This document shows positions 33,390 through 42,002 of a stretch of 64,000 nt of DNA, one piece after another. Origin of the DNA: Thalassoroseus pseudoceratinae. Lineage in GTDB: Bacteria > Planctomycetota > Planctomycetia > Planctomycetales > Planctomycetaceae. Location of the stretch: positions 62,001 through 126,000 of the forward strand of contig NZ_JAALXT010000010.1 of the NCBI RefSeq assembly GCF_011634775.1, in the 5' to 3' direction. Made by a program: the position numbers and the translations under genes. Below the pieces are notes generated by a model. That model saw nothing but the letters and a program-made list of their open reading frames with translations. It ran no database searches and was not told the DNA's origin. The number at the start of each line of letters is the position of its first letter. The stretch's first letter is position 1.

Positions 33390-34466
33390 ATGAATTCGCT
33401 GATCAACCGCCGCACTGCAATTCGCGGGCTAAGTGCCATCGCAGGCTGCGTCACAATGCCGTCCTTGTCAATTTTCGCTGCTGAACCCGTTGAGCGAACG
33501 GGGATGGGACTGGTCATTTACGATTGCAACATTCGTCGTCGCTGGATGCGAGAGAAAAATCGTGAGTTCGATCTGTTCGAGCCGTTGACGTTTCTCAAGC
33601 ATTGCCATTTGCTCGGTGCGGGCGGAATACAGGCCAATCTTGGCGTGATGACCGCCGACAAAATCCATCAACTGCGTGATTATGCCGAGCAGCACAAACT
33701 GTTTATCGATGCCATCGTCAAACCACCAAAGAACAATGACGACCTGCCCCGCTTCGAGGCCGAAATCAAGACGGCTCGCGACGTTGGTGTTCAGGCCGCT
33801 CGAACGACAATCATTCCAGGCAGGCGGTACGAACGATTCAAGACGCTTGATGAGTTTCGCAAGTTTGAAAAACGTGGTCAGCAGATGCTCGAACGCGCCG
33901 CGCCAGTGGTCGAAAAGCATCGCGTGCCGTTTGCAGTCGAGAATCACAAAGACCAGCGGCTCGACGAGCGGGTCGCGTTGTTTAGGCATTTGGACAACGA
34001 GTTCATTGGAGCCTGTGTTGATACCGGCAACAGCTTCGCTCTGCTCGACGGAGCCTATGAGCCGATTGAAGCACTCGCCCCATACGTCTTCACCGTGCAT
34101 CTGAAAGACCAGGCACTGCAGCCTTACAACGACGGTTTCCTGCTGGGAGACATTCCACTGGGCCAGGGCAGCTTCGACCTGAAGAAGATGGTGGCGATCA
34201 TCAGAAATGCAAAGCCGAACGTCCGCTTTGCGCTGGAGCTGATCACGCGCGACCCGCTCAAAGTTCCGTGTCTGACGGACGGATTTTATTCAACGATGCC
34301 CACTTCGCGAGCCCTCGATCTGGCCCGCACATTGCGGTTCGTTCGCGACCATCCCGCAAAAATCCTTCAGCAGGTGAGCACGCTGTCTCCTGCGAAACAG
34401 GTTGAGCTTGAGGATGCCAACGTCCGTGCGAGCATTCAGTACGCCGGCTCCGAGCTAGGGCTGTAA
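33390..34466 (+). CDS. Secreted TIM-barrel sugar phosphate isomerase/epimerase-like protein
   Basis: A 358-aa AP-endonuclease-2-type (xylose isomerase-like) TIM barrel preceded by an RR-containing leader (NRRTAIRGLSAIAGC). Metal-ligand-bearing strands are recognisable: PFAVENHKDQR (Glu), FIGACVDTGNSFALLDG (Asp), YVFTVHLKDQA (His) and RFALELITRD (Glu). The enzyme is likely to isomerise or epimerise a sugar derivative; the substrate cannot be told. It follows DUF1552 and precedes a Gfo/Idh/MocA gene, a pairing common in planctomycete sugar catabolism. An ATG two codons earlier is an alternative start. Confidence 0.85.
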   Translation: MNSLINRRTAIRGLSAIAGCVTMPSLSIFAAEPVERTGMGLVIYDCNIRRRWMREKNREFDLFEPLTFLKHCHLLGAGGIQANLGVMTADKIHQLRDYAEQHKLFIDAIVKPPKNNDDLPRFEAEIKTARDVGVQAARTTIIPGRRYERFKTLDEFRKFEKRGQQMLERAAPVVEKHRVPFAVENHKDQRLDERVALFRHLDNEFIGACVDTGNSFALLDGAYEPIEALAPYVFTVHLKDQALQPYNDGFLLGDIPLGQGSFDLKKMVAIIRNAKPNVRFALELITRDPLKVPCLTDGFYSTMPTSRALDLARTLRFVRDHPAKILQQVSTLSPAKQVELEDANVRASIQYAGSELGL

Positions 34467-34619
34467 CGGCAACTACCCGACCGACACCATTCACTCTGCT
34501 CGGCTACAAGCAACAAAGAAAATCAGGATGTCAAACGAGTCAGAACAGCTCGCCCTCGTGACAACCGGAAATGATTGTGATGCCCCCATACATGATGCTT
34601 GGCTGAGGAACTCAAACTG

Positions 34620-36062
34620 ATGTCCGGACAAACGACGATTTCCAGACGTGACATTCTTCGTCATGGAACAGCTGCGATCAGCAGCTTTGCCTTCGGAACA
34701 GCCATTACGTCCCGCTGGGCACGTGCTAATCCGTTGGGAGCGAATGACCGGATAAACGTCGGGGTGATCGGCACCGGCGTTCGTGGCAAGTATCTGATCG
34801 GCAATCTTCCCGAAACAGCGCAAGTAACAGCCATTTGTGATTGTGCAAGTTCAAGGATGGCTGACACGCTTGAACCAAAGAAGGAGTTCGCGGAAGTCCT
34901 CGCCGGCTTTCGTGATGATCATGCTGCGCACTGCAGGACGTATCAGGATTATCGGCGAATGCTCGATCAGGAGCAGCTTGATGCCGTGATCATCGCAACG
35001 CCCGATCATCATCATGTACCGGCCGCGATGCTCGCGCTCGAGGCTGGGCTGGACATTTATCTGGAAAAACCGCTTTCATTGACGATTCGCGAAGGCCGCT
35101 TGCTGGCCGACATGGTGAAGAAGACAGGATGCGTGCTTCAGGTCGGCAGTCAACAACGGACAATGGAAGTGAATCGCTTTGCCTGCGAGTTGATCCGCGA
35201 TGGAGGACTTGGAAGAGTCAGGCGAGTCGACAGCCCGAATTATCCCGGTCCGATTGCCCACGCATATTTCTCTTCGGAACCAATTCCAGAAGGATTTGAT
35301 TGGAATCTGTTTCTCGGTCCAAGTCCTCACCGTCCCCACAATAGAAAACTGTGGGTGAAAGACGAGTTTAAGGTCGACGGGTTGCTGTGGAGAGGCTGGG
35401 ATCTGTTCCGCGATTACTCAGGTCATCTGATGACGAACTGGGGAGCCCACAATATTGACATGATTCAATACGCGTTGGGTATGGATCACAGCGGGCCTGT
35501 GAGGATTGCACCTCTTAATTCAGACACGATCGGCAATCAGCAACTCGACATCAGTGAAGCCGCGTTGGAACGCGACTGGAAGGAAAAGTGGCACAAGAAG
35601 ACGCCGCGTCCAAGTGGCTCATTCAGCGATTCCATTCGCTTCCGTCCGATCACAATGGAATATGCTAGTGGCACCGTTCTGAACTTCCTGCCAGGCGTGC
35701 CAACCGCGACATTTTATGGTGAGCAGGGAACTATGACGATCAGCCGTAATAAATTCGTAACCGACCCTGTCGATCTCATCGCCGACGGCCCCGATCCCAC
35801 CGTTACGGAGAAATGGAAGGGCAGTGGATTCGTTGCGCGTCCGCATTTACAAAACTGGATCGACTGCATCCACAGTCGAAACGTTCCCAACGCACCCGTG
35901 GAAGTGGGCCACAGAAGCGTCACCGTGTGCCATCTCGCCAACATTGTTCGAGAACTGAATCGACCCTTAAAGTGGAATCCCGCCGAAGAACGGTTTGACG
36001 ACAATGAGGCCAACACACTGCTCGATCGACCACGCCGAAAGCAATTTGAACTGCCAAAGTAA
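34620..36062 (+). CDS. Secreted Gfo/Idh/MocA family oxidoreductase
   Basis: A 480-aa protein with a twin-arginine leader (SRRDILRHGTAAISSFAFG). The Rossmann fold is INVGVIGTGVRGKYL near residue 42, and the family's catalytic-loop EKPLS lies near 148 with DAVIIATPDHHHV ahead of it. The C-terminal dehydrogenase domain contains HLMTNWGAHNIDMIQYALG. It would oxidise or reduce a sugar using NAD(P). Exported MocA proteins are frequent in Planctomycetes. It lies about 150 bp after the isomerase-like gene and is probably in the same pathway. Confidence 0.92.
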   Translation: MSGQTTISRRDILRHGTAAISSFAFGTAITSRWARANPLGANDRINVGVIGTGVRGKYLIGNLPETAQVTAICDCASSRMADTLEPKKEFAEVLAGFRDDHAAHCRTYQDYRRMLDQEQLDAVIIATPDHHHVPAAMLALEAGLDIYLEKPLSLTIREGRLLADMVKKTGCVLQVGSQQRTMEVNRFACELIRDGGLGRVRRVDSPNYPGPIAHAYFSSEPIPEGFDWNLFLGPSPHRPHNRKLWVKDEFKVDGLLWRGWDLFRDYSGHLMTNWGAHNIDMIQYALGMDHSGPVRIAPLNSDTIGNQQLDISEAALERDWKEKWHKKTPRPSGSFSDSIRFRPITMEYASGTVLNFLPGVPTATFYGEQGTMTISRNKFVTDPVDLIADGPDPTVTEKWKGSGFVARPHLQNWIDCIHSRNVPNAPVEVGHRSVTVCHLANIVRELNRPLKWNPAEERFDDNEANTLLDRPRRKQFELPK

Positions 36063-36480
36063 AAAGCAATAAGTCGCACGGCGTGGTCCGCCATCCTCGA
36101 CGACCCGAAAAAGGTGGTGTACTTTGTGATGTCACTGACGGACAGCGATACGTTCTTCTGCCAGGTGTGTCTCAGAGAGTGCACCGAAGGTCTTTAGTCA
36201 TCAGCGGATGCTAGTCATAGACGGGACCAATGAAGTACGGTTTGCGGTCAGCGATCGCGTGATTGCCATGGGCGACGTCGAACACTGTGGCGATCATGCC
36301 GACAAGTTCTGAGGCGGCTGTTTGAAGTTAAAAACTCGCGATAAAATGTCGTCAAAGCATACAGGATGCGAAGTGAAAAATTGCTTCAAAACTTTGAAGC
36401 AGTTGGGCCAATAGATTGCTGGCTGGTCCGACCGGGGGCAGATTAGGGAATTGGGATCCGCGATAGCTAAAAAGAAACAC
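36063..36480. other. Intergenic stretch between converging operons
   Basis: About 420 bases before the terminator of the minus-strand operon. No ORF with a recognisable motif was found. Confidence 0.45.
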
Positions 36481-36509
36481 CCAGGCCCGACCCCTCGGGG
36501 CCGGGCCTG
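36470..36509 (-). terminator. Terminator of the ubiquitin-like operon
   Basis: An 8-bp inverted repeat (36482-36489 with 36502-36509) with a GC-rich interior that can extend the stem. The minus strand continues into a T-rich run (AAAAAGAAACA to the left on plus). It lies about 30 bp after the last gene of the operon. Confidence 0.8.
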
Positions 36510-36538
36510 AGAGACGTAGCGACTTCAACAAATCGATG

Positions 36539-36742
36539 TCAGCGGCGACACCGTTTCGATTGATGCTTGGTGCGGGTTCGTGGCTGCGGTGGTTTGGAAG
36601 AGCCGATTCCCCACAGGGTCACGGCGGTGAGTAGCCAGATGACCGCCGCTCCAAGCAGTCCAATGAATCGGCTGGCGATCAGACAGACGAAACCGAACCA
36701 AGCCAGGTAGTGGATCGTCGCTTGAGGGTCGATAGCTCGCAA
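36539..36742 (-). CDS. Small membrane protein, last gene of the ubiquitin-like operon
   Basis: A 67-aa protein with two closely spaced hydrophobic segments (YLAWFGFVCLIASRFIGLL and GAAVIWLLTAVTLWGIG, about residues 12-48) and a strongly basic tail (RTRTKHQSKRCRR). No family recognised. It starts 37 bp after the E1-like stop and ends just before the operon's terminator, so it is probably cotranscribed. It could anchor something at the membrane, but that is a guess. Confidence 0.6.
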   Translation of the reverse strand: MRAIDPQATIHYLAWFGFVCLIASRFIGLLGAAVIWLLTAVTLWGIGSSKPPQPRTRTKHQSKRCRR

Positions 36743-36779
36743 AACGGTCTCCCGATGGAGTCAGAATTGAAGGGGAAAT

Positions 36780-37442
36780 TCACAAGCTCACCAGTTCGCT
36801 GGCGGCGAGGTTGAACGACAGGTCCCGGTCGATCGTCTGTCCTCGCAGGAAGCGGGTGTACTGTTGGAGCATCAGACCGGCACAGATGTTGGCTGTGTAG
36901 ATTGTGCTGCGTGCCGTACAGCGACCGATGTTGGCTTGTCGTGCCGAGAACAGCGTTGAGCTGTAATATGTCCGCTCGCTGTGGTCGGCGGCAGCCAACA
37001 CTCGTACGGTCTCGGCTAGCATTCGGCCGTCGCACCAGAACTGGCAACGGCTTTTGAGCATCCGCCAGATCGCCGTGCGGGCAGTGATCGAATCGACACA
37101 ACAGAAGACAACCTCGGCAACCGGATCCTGCGGCCGAAACCGGTGCGGTACAGTCAGGACTTCAATGTCCGGATCGAGCAATTGAATCGCCTCCTTCGTC
37201 GCTTCGACCTTGAGCTGCCCGAAATCGTTTTGAGTGTAACCTTGAGAGGTAATGTTCGTTGGTTCGACGATATCGAAGTCAAAGATTTGAAGTCGATTCA
37301 CCCCCATGGCCGCCAGTTGCAAAGCCACTTGCCGGCCGACGGCACCAACACCAATCACGCTCACCCGATGACGCTGAATTGCATCACGAGGCACCAGATC
37401 TGTTTGCCGTGCAAAACGGTCAGAAGTGGTCGAACTCGTCAT
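36780..37442 (-). CDS. ThiF/MoeB-type E1-like adenylating enzyme
   Basis: A 220-aa E1-like adenylyltransferase that would activate the C-terminus of the ubiquitin-like protein. The Rossmann motif is [14 protein letters not shown] near residue 28, with [16 protein letters not shown] matching the D-x-D-x-V...N-x-x-x-Q nucleotide site, a conserved KVEATKEAI, and CCVDSITAR for the Mg/ATP aspartate. A cysteine in [12 protein letters not shown] (about 180) could form the thioester. The paired zinc cysteines of MoeB are not seen. The gene overlaps the end of the JAMM gene by 23 bp; the longer upstream frame merely reads through that gene. Family firm; partner choice inferred from the operon. Confidence 0.9.
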   Translation of the reverse strand: MTSSTTSDRFARQTDLVPRDAIQRHRVSVIGVGAVGRQVALQLAAMGVNRLQIFDFDIVEPTNITSQGYTQNDFGQLKVEATKEAIQLLDPDIEVLTVPHRFRPQDPVAEVVFCCVDSITARTAIWRMLKSRCQFWCDGRMLAETVRVLAAADHSERTYYSSTLFSARQANIGRCTARSTIYTANICAGLMLQQYTRFLRGQTIDRDLSFNLAASELVSL

Positions 37443-38106
37443 CAAAGAAACTGCTCCTTTCAAAATCGAGAAATCGGGGATCGGTCGGTAAAACGAATTC
37501 CTCGTCCAAGGGAACGCCGGCGAGATCTTTGAGGTTCGACCACTCAGTCTGATGGACCGGCTGGACACAGCGGTCATACTCATCATCCCAGGCGGCGTGA
37601 TCGCTTTCCGGGAATGGGAATTCCCACGCGATGTCGATCGGGACTTCGAGTTCGGCCGTCGGACCGCTACCAAACCGCAAGCGGGCATAGCTCTCACCGC
37701 CGCGAGCTAGAATCATCATCACCGACCAGGCAACGTGGCCGAAAACCCTCTCGAAGGTTTGCTCGTCGGTGTTACTAGGCTCGGCAGATTCACCAGGGTG
37801 TGTGTGAAGCCACACGCGGCTGAACTGCTCGAGCTGACGACCTTGATCAACCTGCTCATCATAAAAGTCGGTGACCGCGTCATCGTCGAATTCGACACTG
37901 GCCACAGTGGTGTGCTGACGGATCAGTCGGATGTCTTCGATGCAAAACAGATCATCGGGTGTACTGAGTCCAAAACCACCGACTTCGGTTTCACCCCGGT
38001 CCCGTAGATAGAGCAGTTTGCTCCAAGCATACGGCGTGAACCGGAGCGTTGGCACCAGCGGGCAAGACCGATTCCGCTTCGGTCTCGATTTCGTCTTGGC
38101 AGGCAT
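37420..38106 (-). CDS. JAB/MPN (JAMM) metallopeptidase, deubiquitinase-like
   Basis: A 228-aa JAMM isopeptidase. The complete metal site is present: Glu41 in TEVGGFGLS, then [14 protein letters not shown] at residues 101-114, giving H-x-H-P-x6-S-x2-D. Such enzymes trim or remove ubiquitin-like modifiers. The C-terminal half after about 150 ([23 protein letters not shown]...) is an acidic, Trp-rich extension I do not recognise. The ATG at 38106 has an AAGGAA site. The gene overlaps the end of the E2-like gene by 116 bp in another frame, which is long but both frames are convincing. Neighbouring E1-, E2- and Ubl-like genes define its role. Confidence 0.9.
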   Translation of the reverse strand: MPAKTKSRPKRNRSCPLVPTLRFTPYAWSKLLYLRDRGETEVGGFGLSTPDDLFCIEDIRLIRQHTTVASVEFDDDAVTDFYDEQVDQGRQLEQFSRVWLHTHPGESAEPSNTDEQTFERVFGHVAWSVMMILARGGESYARLRFGSGPTAELEVPIDIAWEFPFPESDHAAWDDEYDRCVQPVHQTEWSNLKDLAGVPLDEEFVLPTDPRFLDFERSSFFDDEFDHF

Positions 38107-38980
38107 GGCAAATTCCTTGATCGAGGCAGGCAGAACAGAATTGGTCGTCACACTCGGAGCAGCATTCCGTGCGATCGGGAGCCAGAGTGCGTTCGCAGTC
38201 CGAGCAACTGACCGCACACTCCCAGCACAGCATTTCGCCGGTCAGCTGACAGGACGTGCGCTCGTCATCGCTGGTCGACATGCCGCAGGTCACGCAAGGG
38301 ACTCCATGCCAATCGTCAAGCGAGACATAGGCACTTCCGGAGTTGTAGGTCGTCAAGATCTGCTGAATGATCTGAAAGACATCGAATATCCGACCGTCTT
38401 CGAGAGCCCGTTGCAGTGGTAAGCGGCCTTCGCCTTCGCAGAGGTGACCATCCTGAATGTGCGGATGCGTGATGGCGTCGTCGGACGCCGCCGGATGGGG
38501 TTCGAGTGCCGTCACTGTATAGCTCGTCGATGATTGCCCGGCTGAAAAACTGAGTGCGATTTTAAACGGACCGAGAAACACATCTTCGAGCACAATCGGA
38601 CGGGTAGTCACGGCGAGTGTCGACGTCGATAGATTGACTTCCACTTGCTCGAACTCACTTTGCAACGCATTGATGTCAGCGATCAAATCGCGAAGTGAGC
38701 TAGTCGAAGGCGGCTGCAAGTCAACTTGGCTTCGTAGTTGTGCGAGTCGCTCTTGGAGATCAGTCAACGCGGATTGGAGTTGGCTACGGACGATCGCCGC
38801 AGCTGCGAACCAACCGCGGCTGTGAGCTTTTGTTTCTAGGCGGAGTAACCGCTCGATGCACTCGATGACTGCGACCGGCCAAACCCTCGGAGCTGGTGCT
38901 CTGGCTGAATTCAGACAGGAGTGAAGTCGTTCGGCGAGTCGTGGGGTGAGCTTTCGATGGAGATTGACTAACGTTTTCAA
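37991..38980 (-). CDS. E2-like conjugating protein with Cys-rich zinc-binding tail
   Basis: A 329-aa protein in three parts. Residues 1-120 are helical or coiled-coil, with heptad-like Leu spacing around 60-115. Residues about 128-228 are an E2/UBC-like fold: [21 protein letters not shown], and [15 protein letters not shown], which equals the HPN...G-x-x-C core with Cys181 as predicted thioester residue. Residues 229-295 hold many Cys pairs (CVTC, CWEC, CSDC, CSEC, CSAC, CHAC) compatible with a binuclear RING-like or zinc-ribbon module that could act as an in-cis E3. The start is a TTG at 38980 with a GAGGAG site 10 nt upstream. The E2 call is from motif and operon context; biochemical activity is untested. 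Confidence 0.82.
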   Translation of the reverse strand: MKTLVNLHRKLTPRLAERLHSCLNSARAPAPRVWPVAVIECIERLLRLETKAHSRGWFAAAAIVRSQLQSALTDLQERLAQLRSQVDLQPPSTSSLRDLIADINALQSEFEQVEVNLSTSTLAVTTRPIVLEDVFLGPFKIALSFSAGQSSTSYTVTALEPHPAASDDAITHPHIQDGHLCEGEGRLPLQRALEDGRIFDVFQIIQQILTTYNSGSAYVSLDDWHGVPCVTCGMSTSDDERTSCQLTGEMLCWECAVSCSDCERTLAPDRTECCSECDDQFCSACLDQGICHACQDEIETEAESVLPAGANAPVHAVCLEQTALSTGPG

Positions 38981-39066
38981 AGTTCGACTCCTCGTTTAGT
39001 GTTTCGTTCTTAACTACTGATTCCGCCGCTGGATCCAGAAACCCAGCGGCGAAATCGATCTGTGAT

Positions 39067-39297
39067 CTAGCAACGAATTGTTGCCCCCTCGATTTTCGTC
39101 GGAGTGATCGAAACACGGTCGCCGTCTTGCAGCACATAGTCTGCTGCGACCGGTCCGCGATTGAGCCGAATCAAATAATCCTCGGGTCGACCGTGCGGCA
39201 CGGTCTTCGCAAACAATGCTTGAATCGTGGTGCCTTCGGAGAGTTCTTGCGTATCCGCGAAGCCCGCGCCGTCGTTGTTGATCAGAAAAATTTTCAT
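39067..39297 (-). CDS. Ubiquitin-like beta-grasp protein
   Basis: A 76-aa protein, the size of ubiquitin. MKIFLINNDGAGF opens a beta-grasp fold; TTIQALFAKTVPHG is the helix; and YLIRLNRGPVAADYVLQDGDRVSITPTKIEGA closes it in the manner of ThiS/MoaD-like modifiers (the VxITPTK-x-x-G ending). The chain continues to TIRC after the Gly-Ala. A mature GG end is therefore not encoded, and processing after Gly or Ala by the JAMM enzyme is conceivable. The gene lies 86 bp before the E2-like gene. The longer in-frame extension upstream reads through other sequence and was rejected. Confidence 0.85.
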   Translation of the reverse strand: MKIFLINNDGAGFADTQELSEGTTIQALFAKTVPHGRPEDYLIRLNRGPVAADYVLQDGDRVSITPTKIEGATIRC

Positions 39298-39359
39298 GAG
39301 TGACGTTCCTAATATTTGGTTACGGAAGAGAACAAGTTGGGACGGAAATCTTGACGTTG

Positions 39360-39557
39360 TCAGACACCGAACGCGGGACGTTTCCGAATGGGGAACCATT
39401 GCAGCGAATGTTCGGCATCGACTGTGTCCCAATCGATCAGCGGTTCCTCGTTTTGACAGTCAAGGTCGTCGAGTGGCACAAACCCCCGGTGCGAGATTTC
39501 GCGGACACTCTCGCCTGTGGATCGGGCGACGGATCGGTTGAGGTCGTTTTGGGTCAT
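39360..39557 (-). CDS. Small conserved-looking protein in the ubiquitin-like operon
   Basis: A 65-aa soluble protein. The N-terminal MTQNDLNRSVARSTGESVREISHRGF resembles a small planctomycete family whose members begin with a V-A-x-x-T-G-E-S-x-x-x-I-x-x-R/L-G-F helix pair. The C-terminal half (PLDDLDCQNEEPLIDWD) is acidic with a possible metal- or partner-binding patch. It is situated directly upstream of the ubiquitin-like gene. I know of no function; it could be a regulator or substrate adaptor. Confidence 0.62.
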   Translation of the reverse strand: MTQNDLNRSVARSTGESVREISHRGFVPLDDLDCQNEEPLIDWDTVDAEHSLQWFPIRKRPAFGV

Positions 39558-39675
39558 GGTTGGCTCTTTCTGTCAGCATCACATGAGAGAAAAAGCGATC
39601 GCCCCAACTGCGAGGCGATCGCGTGGAAAAACGCAATTACCCCATGTGGGGCGAAGTGGGAAAATGATGGTTGGA

Positions 39676-40050
39676 CTATCGAGTCGCGGTTGTCCGATTT
39701 GTCTGGTCCGACGTCTTCTGGGAATCTAAGCCGTTGGCGGACGGCAGTGGAACTTGACCGTTCAATGGTCGTGCTTCTGACCTCGGCTGTTTTCTCGCAC
39801 TCGAGGCAAAGCTATCGATCGCCGAACTCATTTGGCCGAGTTTCAGTTCGATTGAGAATTTGGCTGTCTGGCAACGCAATTCCTCGGCAATCTCGGGGAA
39901 TCCCTGCTCTTCGTATTCGAGGGCACGCCGCATCAGCCCAGCCTTGCGTTCGGCGTGGCGAGCCAGGAACTCGGCTTTGCGGTCGAGAGCGGAGTCGAGA
40001 ATAAACACCGTTTTTAGTCGACGAGAAATCGTTTGGAACAGGCGGAACAT
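39676..40050 (-). CDS. Hypothetical helical protein
   Basis: A 124-aa protein, strongly helical and charged over residues 1-85 (ALDRKAEFLARHAERKAGLMRRALEYEEQGFPEIAEELRCQTAKFSIELK), followed by a disordered polar tail. There is no membrane segment or known motif. It is co-directional with its neighbours in the minus-strand operon. Confidence 0.55.
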   Translation of the reverse strand: MFRLFQTISRRLKTVFILDSALDRKAEFLARHAERKAGLMRRALEYEEQGFPEIAEELRCQTAKFSIELKLGQMSSAIDSFASSARKQPRSEARPLNGQVPLPSANGLDSQKTSDQTNRTTATR

Positions 40051-40099
40051 CGGCGGTGATCCTTTGAGAAAGTTGGGAATTGTGAGTCGGGGGAAATCG

Positions 40100-40342
40100 T
40101 CAGTGCGAAGTCAGCCAATGCTGTTCGAGCCATTCACGTTCGGCATCGAGGGCTTGACTACGGGCGGGGAACGGCCCCAGCATGGGACCATTCACGGGGA
40201 AAAGATCAGCGGTCCACTGGCCATCGGAGTTGGGTTCGACATGGCTGCCACGAGTGATCGTCAATTGACCAAGGCAGCGGAGATCGAGTTTCTCGGAATA
40301 GAGACACCGCAGCGAGCCGTCGGGCTGGACAATGATTTGCAT
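40100..40342 (-). CDS. Small hypothetical protein with RxSHVEP motif
   Basis: An 80-aa protein. GQLTITRGSHVEPNSDGQWTADLFPVNGPMLGPFPARSQALDAEREWLEQ matches a small conserved protein often found as phage- or plasmid-linked cargo in bacteria (pattern ASHVEP...W-x-A-D-x-x-P...G-P-F-x-x-R-x-x-A-L). Its function is unknown. The start is the Met that opens the beta-strand MQIIVQPDGSLRCLY; the track of sequence upstream in the same frame belongs to the neighbouring gene. Confidence 0.65.
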   Translation of the reverse strand: MQIIVQPDGSLRCLYSEKLDLRCLGQLTITRGSHVEPNSDGQWTADLFPVNGPMLGPFPARSQALDAEREWLEQHWLTSH

Positions 40343-40352
40343 TGCGGCTCCT

Positions 40353-41297
40353 CTATTTGGGACGACGCTGGATGTTGCGACGCGGTCGGTCAACCAACAG
40401 CCCATCGAGCGAAGACTGGACACCGGCGAGTTGGGATGCGATCTGTTGCCGCCGCGCCCCGCTATCTCGAATCTGTTGCGGTTCGACACCGCCGAGGATT
40501 TGCTGGGCTCGACCGACAAGCTCATCGAGTTGAACGTTGGAGCGGACATTGAGCGTGCGAAACCGTTCGAAGAACTCGATCATGTTCGTGACGGCCGAGT
40601 CGCGAAAGACTTTGGGTCTGCCATCGGTCTGACCGCTGAGCCGTTCAGTGAGGTGCTCGACGAGTTTGGTCAACTCATCCGTGAAGGCCTGCTCGGCGAG
40701 CTCCACCGCTTCGTCGAACCGCGACTGAACCCGTCGGCATTCTTGCTCATAGAGATCAGGACTGAGTTGTCTTAAATAGTCCGGCGGATCCACACTCGGA
40801 TAATCGTGCTCGATCGTGAAAAGTCCGATCAGCGAAGTGGGATAGTCACTGGGATCGAACAAATCTCCGAGTCGCTCGCGAGCCAGAGTTCGCAGCTCGT
40901 CATAGTGCTGATCCAACTCTGTGACAGCGTCATCAAGTTCGGCGCGGAACTCGGCCATTCGCTGATCGAACTCCGTGATGGCCGTCTGTCGAATTAGCCG
41001 CACCCCCGGTTCGGGAAATGGCAGGGACACGCCTTTCCAATAGGCGACCGCTTGGCTGCGGATTGCGGTCACCACTTTGTAGGCGGGATGGGATGTATCC
41101 AATAACTTTTTGCCAGCAGACAAAAACTTGCCTTCGGCTCCGAAGGAGTCGGCGGCTTGGTTCTTCTGCGTCGCGGTCAACGATTTGCGGACGCCCATCC
41201 AGGAAAAGCTCAGCCGGGCGGCCGCCATCGTCGTTCGCAGTCGCTCCGCGGGTGCTGATTGCGAGGGGGCATCAGATTCGATCACTGTAGTAGTCAT
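40353..41297 (-). CDS. Hypothetical coiled protein of the ubiquitin-like operon
   Basis: A 314-aa soluble protein. It begins with a Thr/Ser-rich stretch, then a conserved-looking core FSWMGVRKSLTATQKNQAADSFGAEGKFLSAGKK and AIRSQAVAYWKGVSLPFPEPGVRLIR (about residues 35-105). A long helical region follows (110-300) that is rich in Glu, Gln and Arg. It recalls DUF3150-type phage/plasmid proteins, but I cannot confirm this. It lies between the small membrane protein gene and the RxSHVEP gene. It could be a target or scaffold of the system; that is a guess. Confidence 0.68.
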   Translation of the reverse strand: MTTTVIESDAPSQSAPAERLRTTMAAARLSFSWMGVRKSLTATQKNQAADSFGAEGKFLSAGKKLLDTSHPAYKVVTAIRSQAVAYWKGVSLPFPEPGVRLIRQTAITEFDQRMAEFRAELDDAVTELDQHYDELRTLARERLGDLFDPSDYPTSLIGLFTIEHDYPSVDPPDYLRQLSPDLYEQECRRVQSRFDEAVELAEQAFTDELTKLVEHLTERLSGQTDGRPKVFRDSAVTNMIEFFERFRTLNVRSNVQLDELVGRAQQILGGVEPQQIRDSGARRQQIASQLAGVQSSLDGLLVDRPRRNIQRRPK

Positions 41298-41393
41298 TGG
41301 AAAAACTCCTAGCATGAGAAACAAAAACAGCCGCGACCGTGGTGAGGGTAGGCCTGCAGCAAGTCAGTAACGCGGAACTGAAAGAAAGTGAGA

Positions 41394-41861
41394 TTACCGG
41401 TTGCGATTGGAGGCCCAACCGTCCCCTTGCCATACGGCTTGGATTTGAAAGACTCGTGCGTTCTCGGCTTCGACCCGGATGGTCAACGGGATGCGATTTT
41501 GCTCGTGGAAGTTGGCTAGTTGCAGGTCGAACGTGAGTGAGTGCTCGTCGTTGGGTTGCCACTCTTGGAAGGCATGGGATTGGAAGTGATCGGACTTGAC
41601 AACCAGGAGTCGATTTGGCGTACTAACCGTCACCCGACCGTTGCGGAGGATGCCGGGAAAGCGGTGACAAAGCGTGAGATGCAGCACCGGCTGCTCGGAA
41701 TCTAAGTCTTGCAGTCCGCCATAAACTTCCGTGACTGCCAGCGGTTTTTGACCCTGCTGCCAAGACTGGTACAGCCAGTTGGTGACGATGATCACCGCGA
41801 TTACCATCGCCAACACCAGCCAACCGTCGTGATACCAATAGGTTTTCGGAGCTTCGGACAT
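41394..41861 (-). CDS. Membrane-anchored hypothetical protein
   Basis: A 155-aa protein with a single N-terminal transmembrane helix (about residues 15-31: WLVLAMVIAVIIVTNWL) and an extracytoplasmic domain of about 120 residues with beta-rich segments (VLHLTLCHRFPGILRNGRVTVSTPNRLLVV, SLTFDLQLANF, IPLTIRVEAENARVFQIQAVW). No family recognised. It lies between the AAA ATPase and the coiled hypothetical protein and is likely in the same operon. Confidence 0.65.
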   Translation of the reverse strand: MSEAPKTYWYHDGWLVLAMVIAVIIVTNWLYQSWQQGQKPLAVTEVYGGLQDLDSEQPVLHLTLCHRFPGILRNGRVTVSTPNRLLVVKSDHFQSHAFQEWQPNDEHSLTFDLQLANFHEQNRIPLTIRVEAENARVFQIQAVWQGDGWASNRNR

Positions 41862-42002
41862 AAAGCCTCTTTCGAAATAGGTTGATGAATGATTGATGAT
41901 CGGCTTGGGGCCGCAGCCGAGCGGAGAGCGCGACACCGGAATCGCGGACTGCGATCCGTTGGAAGAGCTAGTGCCACGACGGGAGTTTCGCGGTTGCCGG
42001 TG

